Shown here: positions 26,818 to 35,910 of the stretch, piece by piece
How the letters are laid out: the number at the start of each line of letters is the position of its first letter
How positions within the stretch are numbered: the stretch's first letter is position 1
Assembly: GCF_010500245.1 (NCBI RefSeq)
Contig: NZ_JAAGOX010000006.1
Coordinates: 61,373-125,372 of the forward strand
From: Ruegeria sp. PrR005
GTDB lineage: Bacteria > Pseudomonadota > Alphaproteobacteria > Rhodobacterales > Rhodobacteraceae
Length of the DNA stretch: 64,000 nt
Direction of reading: 5' to 3'
Position numbers and translations under genes: made by a program
Notes under the pieces: model-generated
Database searches by the model: none
What the model was told of the DNA's origin: nothing
The model's input: the letters and a program-made list of their open reading frames with translations, nothing else

Positions 26818-28212
26818 TCACTCCATGTCGTACTTGTAGATGATGCCATCCTTCATGATCATGCCGAAGTTTGCTTTTGCGTCGCTGATCAGGTCGAGGT
26901 TTTCCAGCGGGTTGCCATTGACCAGGATCATGTCGGCATAGGCGCCTTCCTCGATGACACCCAGCGGGCCGAGCGGGTAGGGCGTCAGCAGCCCCGACAT
27001 CTTGAGCAATTCTGCGTTGTCGCAGGTGGCCATCTTCAGCGTCTCATAGGGTGTGAACCAGCGCTGCATCTTGGCAAGCACAGCGCCCTGCCGTTTGGCG
27101 AGGTCCGCGCTGAAGAGCGTATCGGTCCCAAACGCGATCTTCAGGCCCAGTTCCTTGGCGGTGCGATAGACGAAATCGGTGCCATCGGTCACGAACTTGT
27201 ACTTGGCCTTCTGGAATTCGTTCAGGGCCGGTGCGTCTTCGTCGTCAAGGAAGGGCTGCATGCTGAGCCACACGTCGTGTTCTTTGAACATCTCCAGGGT
27301 CTCGCGAGTGGACATGTGCGCATGTTCAACGCTTTTCGCCCCGTTCTTGATGGAGTGTACTACGGCCTCGTTGTTGATCGCGTGGGTTGTGACGTAGGTG
27401 CCCCAGGCTTCGGTCGCCTCTACGGCGGCCTTGAACTCCTCGTCGGTGAACTGGATCGTGTGGATCGGGTCATAGGCCGAGGTGACGCCGCCGCCCGCCA
27501 TCAACTTGATCTGCGTCGCCCCTTGCATGAGGTTTTCGCGCGTACGCTTGAGAACATCCGGCACACCGTCGGTGATGTAGAACATGTTGCCGCGCTCGAA
27601 AGTGTGCAACTCGCCAGCAGCCTGTGGCACCTCGCGCGTCAGGCGGAAATCCTGGTGACCCGCGGTGATCGACAGCGCCGGTCCCGAGGGGAACACCCGC
27701 GGCCCGTCGATCAGGCCCTCGTTCGTGGCCTTGGCGATGTCGAACATCGGCCCGGCGGTGTCGCGCACGGTGGTAAAGCCGCGGGACAGGGCATTGTTCT
27801 GCGCCTTGGCCGCAAGCAGGTTCCAGTATCCCTCGCCGGTCAGCGCCAATTGACCGATCGTCGCCTCTGCAAAGATGCCATGCCAATGCGCGTCGATCAG
27901 GCCGGGAATGAGAGTGTAGCCTTCACCGTTGATCTCGAAGGCCCCTTCCGGCGCCTTGACATCGGCGCCGATGGTCGAAATCAGTTTCCCGCTGACCAGA
28001 ACATCGACATCCGCAAGCTCTTCATCGCAGCCGTTGAACACCTGCGCGCCGCGGATCACCACGTTGTCGAACCTCATCTTGACCGTGGTGGTTTCGATGT
28101 CTCCGACAACACCGGCGGGTACGACGGCGTGATTGGCCTCATGCGCGGCGAGGCCAACTGGCGAAACGGCGAGCGTAGTGCTTAGAAGAACAGTCAGAGT
28201 ATGATTTTTCAC
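26818..28212 (-). CDS. Exported metal-dependent amidohydrolase
   Basis: Amidohydrolase-superfamily enzyme of 464 residues, with signal peptide VLLSTTLAVSPVGLAAHEA. Metal and catalytic elements are complete: LIDAHWHG, the Lys in TQIKLMAGGGV, His in YVTTHAINNEA and SVEHAHMSTRE, and the Asp in IAFGTDTLF. The C-terminal part EGAYADMILVNGNPLENLDL is the usual small beta-domain of imidazolonepropionase-like members. It lies 6 bases upstream of its deleted paralogue on the same strand, and downstream of an outer-membrane protein gene, so the products likely act together in the periplasm on an imported substrate. The substrate is not predictable from this sequence. Confidence 0.9.
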   Translation of the reverse strand: MKNHTLTVLLSTTLAVSPVGLAAHEANHAVVPAGVVGDIETTTVKMRFDNVVIRGAQVFNGCDEELADVDVLVSGKLISTIGADVKAPEGAFEINGEGYTLIPGLIDAHWHGIFAEATIGQLALTGEGYWNLLAAKAQNNALSRGFTTVRDTAGPMFDIAKATNEGLIDGPRVFPSGPALSITAGHQDFRLTREVPQAAGELHTFERGNMFYITDGVPDVLKRTRENLMQGATQIKLMAGGGVTSAYDPIHTIQFTDEEFKAAVEATEAWGTYVTTHAINNEAVVHSIKNGAKSVEHAHMSTRETLEMFKEHDVWLSMQPFLDDEDAPALNEFQKAKYKFVTDGTDFVYRTAKELGLKIAFGTDTLFSADLAKRQGAVLAKMQRWFTPYETLKMATCDNAELLKMSGLLTPYPLGPLGVIEEGAYADMILVNGNPLENLDLISDAKANFGMIMKDGIIYKYDME

Positions 28213-28296
28213 TGTATGTGTCCTCGATATGTTGTGAACTTTTGATAGGGTCGCTTCGTTCTCTTTGAAGCGGTGTTTGCAATGGGTTTCGGGTCT

Positions 28297-29208
28297 TCAG
28301 AAGTTGAGAACCTTGTATCCCACCTGGATCGACCATTCGGCTGGCCTGTCGCCGCCAATGAGAATGCCCGGTTTGACATAGACTTGACCGTCTCCCCCGA
28401 AGGCCTTGCCCGTCAGCATCCCGGCAGTGACTTGAAAGCTGCCAAATGTCTTGCCGGCTTCCCAATCGTGGATAATCGCCGGGTCGAATGTCAAATAAAA
28501 GCGACGATTCTTCAGCTTTGGAACATAGTAGAAGTCGACCGTGGTAGTGTTGACGTTTGCGCCCTGTCTGTTCCCTCCCTCAAGGCCGAAGGTGTGAACA
28601 ACGGCAGGAGCGAAGATCGAGCCGCTGTCGAGGAACCATGCATAAAAGGCTGACGCTTCTGCCGCCAACTGGCCGTATCCGGCAAAGTCTGTCTCAGCCG
28701 TATCCAGAAACACCTCGAATGTAAAAGCGGCGCCGTTTCTCTTGGTGAGATAGAACACGTCAATATACGTGATGCTGATATCCCCCAGCCGCAACTCTTC
28801 GCCAACATTTGGGTTCAGCGCCGCCGAAGCAGCCGCGTCGCCCAGGAACGGGCTGGCATTAAAGGGGCTGTCGGAAAACGGGACTGTGAACCGCAAGGCC
28901 TTGCTGCCATCCCCGATTGGCCTAGTATAGAACAGCTCAAGCAGACCTGTGTTCAGGTTGGAGTTGACCTGGTTGAACTGGTACTGGATGCCCATCTGGG
29001 TCGTCAGCAGGGTTGGGTTCGTCCCATTGTTGATCTCCTCGACCTCTCTCTGAACCTGATCGAGGTTGGACCCGTCCTGGGCGTTCGACGGCAAAGCCAG
29101 ACAGGCGAGCGTCAAGACAATGCACCCAAAAAGCGAACGTTGAAACAGACCCGCTGCATTGGGCGCACCGCAACGCGCAAGGGGCGTCCAATAATTTAAA
29201 TTTGCCAT
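28297..29208 (-). CDS. Outer-membrane protein, transporter-like barrel, function unknown
   Basis: Protein of 303 residues from the chosen ATG with a signal peptide (LFGCIVLTLACLALPSNA, then QDGSNLDQ). The remainder alternates hydrophobic and polar residues as in beta-barrels, for example RRFYLTFDPAIIHDW and EWSIQVGYKVLNF, and ends in Phe as outer-membrane proteins do. A longer frame starts at a GTG at 29247, but the ATG at 29208 gives a more normal leader. It precedes the two exported amidohydrolases on the same strand, so it may be the outer-membrane entry route for their substrate. I do not recognise a named family. Confidence 0.7.
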   Translation of the reverse strand: MANLNYWTPLARCGAPNAAGLFQRSLFGCIVLTLACLALPSNAQDGSNLDQVQREVEEINNGTNPTLLTTQMGIQYQFNQVNSNLNTGLLELFYTRPIGDGSKALRFTVPFSDSPFNASPFLGDAAASAALNPNVGEELRLGDISITYIDVFYLTKRNGAAFTFEVFLDTAETDFAGYGQLAAEASAFYAWFLDSGSIFAPAVVHTFGLEGGNRQGANVNTTTVDFYYVPKLKNRRFYLTFDPAIIHDWEAGKTFGSFQVTAGMLTGKAFGGDGQVYVKPGILIGGDRPAEWSIQVGYKVLNF

Positions 29209-29286
29209 CGTTATGTCTGAGTCCTTTGCACATTTCTGGTTATTCACAACAAGCCGGACTATCCAGCTTATTGTTCGATATCGCCG

Positions 29287-29520
29287 TCAACCGATGCTGC
29301 GATTGGTAACGTCGAGCAATTCCTTCTCCAGACGCTCCATGATGAGTTGATACTCTTCGGCGCGGCTCGGCAGATCTCTCCACCGCTCGCGTGCCAGATC
29401 TGCAATTTCCATCTCCTCGCAAATCGATTGGAAGTCTGGATCGTCGCGATGCAGCTGCGTGATCACAGGTCCCAGTGCGGGGAATCGCAAGATCAACGCC
29501 TGAACGTATTTGTTTGTCAT
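29287..29520 (-). CDS. Small conserved-looking hypothetical protein
   Basis: 77-residue soluble protein, mostly helical in composition: MTNKYVQALILRFPALGPVI followed by a charged stretch with EEMEIADLARERWRDL and ELLDVTNRSIG. No signal peptide or known motif. It lies between the outer-membrane protein gene (same strand) and the divergent TPR regulator. The balanced amino acid use and position at the head of the amidohydrolase cluster support a real gene; function unknown. Confidence 0.6.
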   Translation of the reverse strand: MTNKYVQALILRFPALGPVITQLHRDDPDFQSICEEMEIADLARERWRDLPSRAEEYQLIMERLEKELLDVTNRSIG

Positions 29521-29678
29521 GTGGCTCTCTCCCGGGCCACTATAGCTGGTACTGCCCGTCGTGGGGCACGTTCAAACATGTAGCAACATAGGGATGTGCT
29601 GCTCGGTCACGCTGTTAACCATTGGAATTTTCGTGTTATCTTGAGGCCGAACCTCCGAGTAACCTCCCATTTTCTTGC

Positions 29679-31430
29679 ATGCCCGAACCCATTGATCCAA
29701 CGCCAATCTCTGCCGAGGATATCCGTCGGCAGCTTGACCGAATCCTCGGCTTTCCAGAGTTGCAGTCGAGTGATCGTCGGCGCGAAATGCTGCGTTATGT
29801 CGTCGAGGAAAGCCTGGCCGGCCGCGAAGGAGAGCTTAAGGCGACGACTATCGCCATGGCCGTCTTTGGGCGCGGGTCCGATTTCGACCAGCAGTCGGAC
29901 CCTGTCGTGCGTCTGGAAGCGCGCAAGCTTCGTCGGGATCTCGACAACTACTATGCGGAGAGCGGCAGGGATGACCCCATCCGCATCAGCATCCCCAAGG
30001 GTCGCTATTGTCCCAAGTTCGATGTACAACAAGGTGTTGTGCCCTGGGCGGAGCCTGCTGCGGTAAAGTCTGATCGCACTGGTGATCGTGAACCCGGCCT
30101 GAACAAACGTTTCACGCTTGGCCCAGGGATAATCATCGCTGCTGGCGCGGCCTTTGTGGCGGCTTTGTTTCTCTGGACCATGCGACCCGAAAGCGGCGTA
30201 TCGAAGAGCAACGTCGTCTCAGATCAAAGCGTCGCGATTCTTGTCGAAGAATTCGGTGTCAGAACAAGCGGCGAGATCGAAGCGCTCGTTACATCCGGGC
30301 TGACCAACGAAGTTGCGGCGGCCTTGATCAGGTTTCCCGACCTTGCCGTGCATCTGTCGCATGACAAGAGCACGAATGCCGCTGGAGGTGTCACACCGAA
30401 GGGCCAAGCTATCAAGACGGAATTCACGGTGACCGGCGATGTCTGGCGAGAAGAGGGAAGGCTTTTTATTCGCGCCGAGCTCCTTCGCCGGCACGACGCC
30501 AAGGTTTTGTGGAGCGAACGCTACATTGGTGATGCAGAGAACCTGAGCATCACGGGTATTCTGGATACAATCTCATCCGATATTGCCGCTGCAATTGGCC
30601 AGCAGTATGGCTACGCGCTCCGCGATGTCCGCGCCACAAGGCTACCAGATCAAAATGATCCAAGCCTTCGAGGTTTCGCCTGTGTCGCAAGCGCACAGAT
30701 CTACCGGCGTACATATCACCGTGATGAGTATCAAGCTGCGCGGGACTGTCTGGAAGCGACGGTGCGCGAAGACCCCGATTATGTCCGCGCCTGGGCGATG
30801 CTTGCCTATTTGCGAAACGATGCCGCGCGCTTTGGCCACGAGCAGAACCTGTCGAGGGAGGCGGCATTCGACCTAGCGCGTCAGGCCGCAAGCCGCGCCC
30901 TCGATCTAGACCCTCAGGATACCGACGCGCTCCAGGCGATGTCGCATGTCGAGCAGTATGCAGGCGACATTGAACGTTCCATCGAGTTTGCCCGTCGGGC
31001 TGTGGAAGTGAACCCGAACGATCCGGCTGCCCTTGCCAACCTCGCCATTCGTTACGGGGTTGCCGGGCGGTTCGACGACGGCGTGCCCATCATGCGTCGC
31101 GCGATAGAACGCTCAGTGGCGCCGCCGCCCTTTTACTTTCATCTGCTGGCAGCGGATCACCTCATCAAGAACGAGTGGTCGGAATTGCTGTGGGCCGCAG
31201 AACGCGGCTCTGGCGATGGTTGGTCATTCGGACAGGCACTCCTCGTGATCGCCCACAGAAAACTCTCCAATGAGCAGGCCGCTCGCGAGGCATATTTGAG
31301 AATGGCGGAACTCGATCCACCGCTTGCTGACGACCCGAAGGCTTGGCTCGAGGGGCACAACATGCCTCCGGTCCTTGTCGAAGCCGTCTACAAGGGCCTC
31401 TCCGACGCACGCGCGGCTTTTGGCGAGTAG
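29679..31430 (+). CDS. Membrane TPR regulator with N-terminal winged-helix-like domain
   Basis: Protein of 583 residues from the ATG at 29679. The N-terminal part (SAEDIRRQLDRILGFPELQS to IRISIPKGRYCPKF, about 100 residues) is a domain common at the start of alphaproteobacterial adenylate-cyclase/TPR proteins. A single membrane helix (IIIAAGAAFVAALFLWTM) follows near residue 115-135. Then comes a TolB/FlgO-like domain (VAILVEEFGVRTSGEIEAL to FTVTGDVWREEGRLF), and the C-terminal half holds several TPR repeats (ASRALDLDPQDTDALQAMSH, AVEVNPNDPAALANLAIRYG). No cyclase catalytic domain is visible. It is divergent from the amidohydrolase cluster and probably regulates it; this is inferred from position. 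Confidence 0.8.
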   Translation: MPEPIDPTPISAEDIRRQLDRILGFPELQSSDRRREMLRYVVEESLAGREGELKATTIAMAVFGRGSDFDQQSDPVVRLEARKLRRDLDNYYAESGRDDPIRISIPKGRYCPKFDVQQGVVPWAEPAAVKSDRTGDREPGLNKRFTLGPGIIIAAGAAFVAALFLWTMRPESGVSKSNVVSDQSVAILVEEFGVRTSGEIEALVTSGLTNEVAAALIRFPDLAVHLSHDKSTNAAGGVTPKGQAIKTEFTVTGDVWREEGRLFIRAELLRRHDAKVLWSERYIGDAENLSITGILDTISSDIAAAIGQQYGYALRDVRATRLPDQNDPSLRGFACVASAQIYRRTYHRDEYQAARDCLEATVREDPDYVRAWAMLAYLRNDAARFGHEQNLSREAAFDLARQAASRALDLDPQDTDALQAMSHVEQYAGDIERSIEFARRAVEVNPNDPAALANLAIRYGVAGRFDDGVPIMRRAIERSVAPPPFYFHLLAADHLIKNEWSELLWAAERGSGDGWSFGQALLVIAHRKLSNEQAAREAYLRMAELDPPLADDPKAWLEGHNMPPVLVEAVYKGLSDARAAFGE

Positions 31431-31478
31431 GATATGGACATTGTCCGACGTCAGCGCCTACCGGGCTGATCCAGGTGT

Positions 31479-31703
31479 TTGAACGACGGAGGATTTTTGG
31501 ATCATCGAAGCCGCCATGGGGTGCAGATCAAGAAGAGATCCGGAGCATCGAACGGCGCCGCGGACAGGTCGATCACGGGTTTCAAGTGCAAGAAGCACAA
31601 ACGCCGCTCTGCCGAGGATGAGATCAGGATCGCCCAGGCGGGCTTGGGTGGTGAGGAGCGTATTGTCGCGCTGAATTGCCGAGAGGCGATTTGTCAATCC
31701 TAA
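31479..31703 (+). pseudogene. Remnant of an IS3-family OrfA transposase
   Basis: A 74-codon frame whose second half reads KKHKRRSAEDEIRIAQAGLG then GEERIVALNCREA. This resembles the IS3-family OrfA pattern in which SAEEKIRIV-x-x-GLRGEESIA-x-LCRREGI is the helix-turn-helix. The match is imperfect and the C-terminal WSKEF part and OrfB are absent, so this is a decayed fragment. It sits downstream of the TPR gene in a region with no other gene. The recognition is by eye only. Confidence 0.45.
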
Positions 31704-31759
31704 GACAGGTTCCTATTCGTCGGAAAGCTCCCTATCTATCCCGGATCCACTTTTGTAAC

Positions 31760-31796
31760 AGAGCCGACGCCTCTCTGTTCGAGTGGCGTCGGCTCT
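31760..31796. terminator. Strong hairpin between convergent genes
   Basis: Perfect 12-base-pair inverted repeat AGAGCCGACGCC / GGCGTCGGCTCT with a 13-base loop. It lies between the convergent TPR gene and RTX gene, where a bidirectional terminator is expected. On the minus strand it is followed by GTTACAAAAG and on the plus strand by ATTGCG, so the T-tract is weak. The outer edges also resemble IS6-family termini (GGCTCTGTT). Confidence 0.55.
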
Positions 31797-31916
31797 ATTG
31801 CGCATAGGTCCTGCTGTTCATGGGTAGCCGGGGCCAGTCAGAAACTGTTTTGCGGCTTCGCACCGGAAACCCGGTCGAAAGGTGCCGCCAAAGATCGGTT
31901 CCTAACAAGGGCGCCG

Positions 31917-34900
31917 TCAGGCAAATAGCCCAAAGCTGTCCCCCTGGAACTGGTCGACACTCACTACGGAGAAGTTGGGATCGGCGATGTCGGCCATGTC
32001 CGAGTTGAACAGCGGAATGGTTTCGCTGAGAAGCGGGCCAAAGCTGGCGCTTTCGTGAATTTCGATATCCGCAATGTCCAAGTCGAAGCTACCTCTCAGA
32101 CCTCCAAGATTCAAAGTTAGGGTTCCGGTATGCATCACATCGATCAATGACGTGTAATCGAGCTGCGAATTGAAAACCGGGGTAACCGTGACAGGTCCTG
32201 GTACGGCGGCGCGGATTCCGGGCAGGTTGTTCCAGTCGGCATTGCGCAAAGCGATCACCGGATCCGCGAAGCCTTCGATGTAAACCGGGCGATTGAACAG
32301 AAGATCAACCGAGTAGCGTGCCGACAAACTCGAGTCGACCGATAGATCGAACCCGGTTATGTAATCAATATCGGCCATGACATAAGTTCCGGTGGCCGGA
32401 CCACTTACGATTGTTCCATCCAAGGCTTGCAGCGCTTTCAGTTGCGGTATGAACGACAGCATGTCGTCCACGTCCACGCCGATATCCACAAGGTCCTTTA
32501 CAGTTGTCACCCTTATGCCATCGGCAAGATTGGTGGTCGTGACGACGCCCGCACCGCCAAAGGACACGCTGCCCAAGTCTGCGTTTATCGGTTCCGATAC
32601 CGTATGAGAAAGCAGGTTGTCGGCGAAGTTGACCGCTCCGGTATTGGTGCCGAGATCGACCGAACCGTTGATCAGGTTGTAGCTGCCGGTTCCTATAACG
32701 CTCTCGCTGAAGATCGATCCGGCCGATGCATAATCCGGCAGATAGAAACCTCCACCTTCCAGGTCGGTCGGAATCCAAGGCCCGCGCACAGCCGCAGAAT
32801 AGCTCATTCCAGCCTGGAAACCTGCGTCGATTGCGCCATCAACTCCATAGGTCATCGTTTGCGGCAGAGTCTGCGTGACTGCTGCGCCGACAACTGACGA
32901 ACTTGTTTGCAGTTGCGTGAAGCCTCCCACCTCCGAGACCCCGGATATCCCGGTATTCACGCCAATCGCTCCCGAAACCGTTCCCGCCGAAAAGCCGGTC
33001 GAGGGCGAGAAACTAAGGTCGAGGATGGCATCGGCCGTAGCCGAAATTCCCAAGCTTGCGCTGACAAGTTCGAAGTCGAAACCGGGATTGAAGCTGAAAC
33101 TCTTCAGGACCGGGTCGCGCGATACCGTTCCCGTAGTAGCGAAGTTTACTCCGCCCACTCCCAATCCAAACATGGACTGGTTCCCGGTCTGGGTCTGAAA
33201 GCCGGCATGATAGCCGTTGACCGACTGAGTCGCACCGTTGTTCCAGCTACTTGAATACCCTTGTTCCGCGAGACGTTGGAAATGCCACCGCGTTGCATAG
33301 TCGACGCTCATGCTGGGGGTGAAGGGGGTCAAGGCCTGAACAGTAGCCGCATCTGCCAAACCATTTACTCGGACAAAGGCTGCCGACGTCGCCTGTGCGC
33401 CGAATTCGTCTTGCAAGACATATTCTATCACCGCCTCCCCGGATTGCCCCAACCCGAGTGCCTCGTAGGCGGTACCGGTGTCGAACCGGAGTTGGTTTCC
33501 AACAATTTCGACAGTGCCACCGCCTGAGACGATCCTGGCACTGACCAGTGCCAATTCCGCGCCGGTGTCCACATCGGTGTCATTGGCCAATACGTCGATA
33601 GAGACCGCGTGACCTTCGGCAACCACCGCCGAAGTATCAAGATACCCGACGGGAGCGTCATTGGTGCCGACAAGAGTTATGCGGGTGTCAATCGTGTCGG
33701 TGCCGCCATGTGGATCGTGAACCGTAGTGCTGAAGGTTTCCACCAGGGTCTGACCTTGGGCCAGGAACTGGATCGCGGCATCGGCAACATCATAGGTCCA
33801 GTCAATCCGCGTGGAACTGCCATCGGGCTGATAGATCGTATTGACGGTGAATGCCCCTATCGGCGGGTTGCTTCCGGAACTTTCCGGCACAAAGGCGCTG
33901 GTTGCATAGTGGGTGTCGCTGGTGTCCTTGTCGCCGAAGGTCAGGCTTCCACCTTCAGACAAGATCGATGTGCTGTTGCCTTCCACTAGGCGTCCGCCGG
34001 TATCGGACTGCGACGAGACGAACGCCGGGGCGTCGTTCCGGCCTTCGATCTCGATGGTCACTGTATCGGATCTTTCGCCGCCATAGGAATCCGTGACCGT
34101 GTAGATGAAAGTATCGTAGCCTCTCTCGTTCAGTGCGAGATAGTCAAACGCACCCACAGGGCTGTAGTCGACCGTTCCGTCCGCCGCGATGGAAACCGTC
34201 GCGCCGGATCCGCTGGCTTCGACTCGCGTGATCCGGAAGGGGTCACGGTCTATGTCAAAATCGTTTGCCAGAATATGTGCAAGATTGATCGGCGTGTCTT
34301 CGTCGGTTCTGTCGACATCAGGTCGGGTGAAGGGGGCATTGTTCCGACCGTCAATGAAATAGGTGTAATCCTCGAATTCCAGCGCTTCGACATGAAGAAC
34401 CTTGTCGCGTCCGTCTGCACCAGCCACGTAAACAAGGTTTGACAATCTGTGCGGTCGAACACCGGTGAAGTCATAGTCGTATACAGAGCCGCCAAAGATC
34501 GCGACGTCAAAGCGCAGTCCGCCGTGGAGGACATCGTTGCCCGCGCCACCAACTAGCGTGTCTTTTCCATCGCCGCCAACCAGGGTATCCCTGTCGTCCC
34601 CACCAGAGACGAAGTCGTCGCCTCTGCCGCCGTGAAGCCAGTCCTTGCCATCTCCACCTGATAGTGTGTCGTTACCATTCTGGCCGTGGACTCGGTCGTT
34701 GCCATCGTCACCTGACAGGAGGTCGTCGCCCTGTCTGCCAAACAGCTTGTCATTGCCCGCGCCGCCCGACAGGGTATCGTTGCCGACGCCGCCACTGAGC
34801 AGGTCGTTGCCATCGTCGCCAGACAGCTGATCGTTTCCATATCCTCCAAACAACCTGTCATGCCCGGTGCCGCCGAAGAGAATGTCGTCACCGCCGCCGC

Positions 34901-35408
34901 CGCCGAGAACGTCATTGTCGCCGTTACCGGCCAAATGATCATTGCCGGCTCCACCAAACAGCTTGTCCTTCCCAATGCCTCCGTACAGGCTGTCGTTTCC
35001 GCCATAGCCGAAAAGACTGCTGCGTCCATCGCTCCCAACAAAGGAATCGTCGCCTCCACCGCCGCGAAATTCCGAAGTTACGTTACCGCTGTCGTCAATG
35101 TAATTCATCGTCACCGGGAGGGTGATGTGCTGAGCGATCGAGATGCGGTCGTTCAGAGTGCGTCCGTTTGGTTTGAGACCCGTGTGCGCAAGGCTGATTT
35201 CGATGCTGGTTACATCGTTTAGGTCGAATGATCGAATGTTCGCGCCTTCCAGGATAACACTCAAAGCCTGCGGCTGACCCGGTTGTGGTGCGGCCATCTC
35301 GACAATGAGTGTCAAGGGATTCAGCAACCCGTCGTAGAAAATTCTCAAAATGCCTGACAATGGATCCAGAGCGGCCGCAAAAACGGCCGACGACGATGTA
35401 CTTCCCAT
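31917..35408 (-). CDS. Large RTX/cadherin-like exoprotein
   Basis: Protein of 1163 residues. Residues about 1-113 are unrecognised. About 114-300 hold some 17 RTX nonapeptides of the form GGxGxDxLx (GGAGNDHLAG, GGVGNDTLSG), which bind Ca2+ after type I secretion. About 365-690 hold cadherin-like/VCBS units with DEDTPINLAHILANDFDID and VSIDVLANDTDVDTG. The last 470 residues match nothing I know, with many short polar beta-like segments ending QFQGDSFGLFA. There is no N-terminal signal peptide, as expected for type I export, and no secretion ABC gene is in the window. A role as adhesin or secreted enzyme is possible. The gene lies between decayed transposase fragments. Confidence 0.88.
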   Translation of the reverse strand: MGSTSSSAVFAAALDPLSGILRIFYDGLLNPLTLIVEMAAPQPGQPQALSVILEGANIRSFDLNDVTSIEISLAHTGLKPNGRTLNDRISIAQHITLPVTMNYIDDSGNVTSEFRGGGGDDSFVGSDGRSSLFGYGGNDSLYGGIGKDKLFGGAGNDHLAGNGDNDVLGGGGGDDILFGGTGHDRLFGGYGNDQLSGDDGNDLLSGGVGNDTLSGGAGNDKLFGRQGDDLLSGDDGNDRVHGQNGNDTLSGGDGKDWLHGGRGDDFVSGGDDRDTLVGGDGKDTLVGGAGNDVLHGGLRFDVAIFGGSVYDYDFTGVRPHRLSNLVYVAGADGRDKVLHVEALEFEDYTYFIDGRNNAPFTRPDVDRTDEDTPINLAHILANDFDIDRDPFRITRVEASGSGATVSIAADGTVDYSPVGAFDYLALNERGYDTFIYTVTDSYGGERSDTVTIEIEGRNDAPAFVSSQSDTGGRLVEGNSTSILSEGGSLTFGDKDTSDTHYATSAFVPESSGSNPPIGAFTVNTIYQPDGSSTRIDWTYDVADAAIQFLAQGQTLVETFSTTVHDPHGGTDTIDTRITLVGTNDAPVGYLDTSAVVAEGHAVSIDVLANDTDVDTGAELALVSARIVSGGGTVEIVGNQLRFDTGTAYEALGLGQSGEAVIEYVLQDEFGAQATSAAFVRVNGLADAATVQALTPFTPSMSVDYATRWHFQRLAEQGYSSSWNNGATQSVNGYHAGFQTQTGNQSMFGLGVGGVNFATTGTVSRDPVLKSFSFNPGFDFELVSASLGISATADAILDLSFSPSTGFSAGTVSGAIGVNTGISGVSEVGGFTQLQTSSSVVGAAVTQTLPQTMTYGVDGAIDAGFQAGMSYSAAVRGPWIPTDLEGGGFYLPDYASAGSIFSESVIGTGSYNLINGSVDLGTNTGAVNFADNLLSHTVSEPINADLGSVSFGGAGVVTTTNLADGIRVTTVKDLVDIGVDVDDMLSFIPQLKALQALDGTIVSGPATGTYVMADIDYITGFDLSVDSSLSARYSVDLLFNRPVYIEGFADPVIALRNADWNNLPGIRAAVPGPVTVTPVFNSQLDYTSLIDVMHTGTLTLNLGGLRGSFDLDIADIEIHESASFGPLLSETIPLFNSDMADIADPNFSVVSVDQFQGDSFGLFA

Positions 35409-35745
35409 AGCGATCCCCCCCCCGGGATTTTCCCGCTCGACACTGTCCGGCCATCGCTGGCGCGATCAGGAGAGTACCTAGCGCAGTGGTTTGGTTTACC
35501 ACAGGTTTTCTAATAATTTCCAAGGTTTCGCAGCGACTTTGGAAGAAAACGACGGGAACACCCTCTTTAGGGCGAAATTTGCGACCATTGGTGATTGGGA
35601 GAGTTGAGTAGAATAGTAAAAAAGCCCACTTTTGATGCTATTGGATCGATTTCGAGGACAGACTGTTTCGGCTGAGCCGGAGTGTAAAGGAATTGGCATG
35701 AGCAGGGCAGGGCAGGGCGGGTCGTTGTTCTTTGGTCATACATAT

Positions 35746-35910
35746 CCGCCCCCCTCTCGCTGCTTCCGATCGAGGCGTGAAGCCATTCAGCTGGCCGTGA
35801 TGTTGTTCGTCAGATTTCGGCGGTTGTGACGAAACGTCGAAGAAGTTCTGCATCCGTGCGGCATGGAAGTGAACCACGAAGCAGTTCGTTTCTGGTGGCC
35901 TAGATGGCTC
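35746..35910 (+). pseudogene. IS6-family transposase N-terminal fragment with in-frame stop
   Basis: One frame reads CFRSRREAIQLAVMLFVRF, then a TGA stop at 35827-35829, then RNVEEVLHPCGMEVNHEAV and RFWW. This aligns without gaps to the N-terminus of IS6-family transposases (Y-F-K-x-x-x-E-I-I-x-L-AVMLYVRF-x-LSLRNVEDLLHERGI-x-VSHETVRFWW). The DDE catalytic domain is missing and I see no clear terminal repeats around it. It is a decayed insertion sequence left 340 bases upstream of the RTX gene's start. Confidence 0.8.

Noticed and set aside
26545..28185. 546-codon frame antisense to the amidohydrolases
   Set aside because: It spans two well-defined minus-strand genes and shows no domain or ribosome binding site.
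34500..35070. Regular short repeats suggesting a CRISPR array
   Set aside because: They are in-frame RTX nonapeptide codons with variable sequence, not identical repeats with unique spacers.
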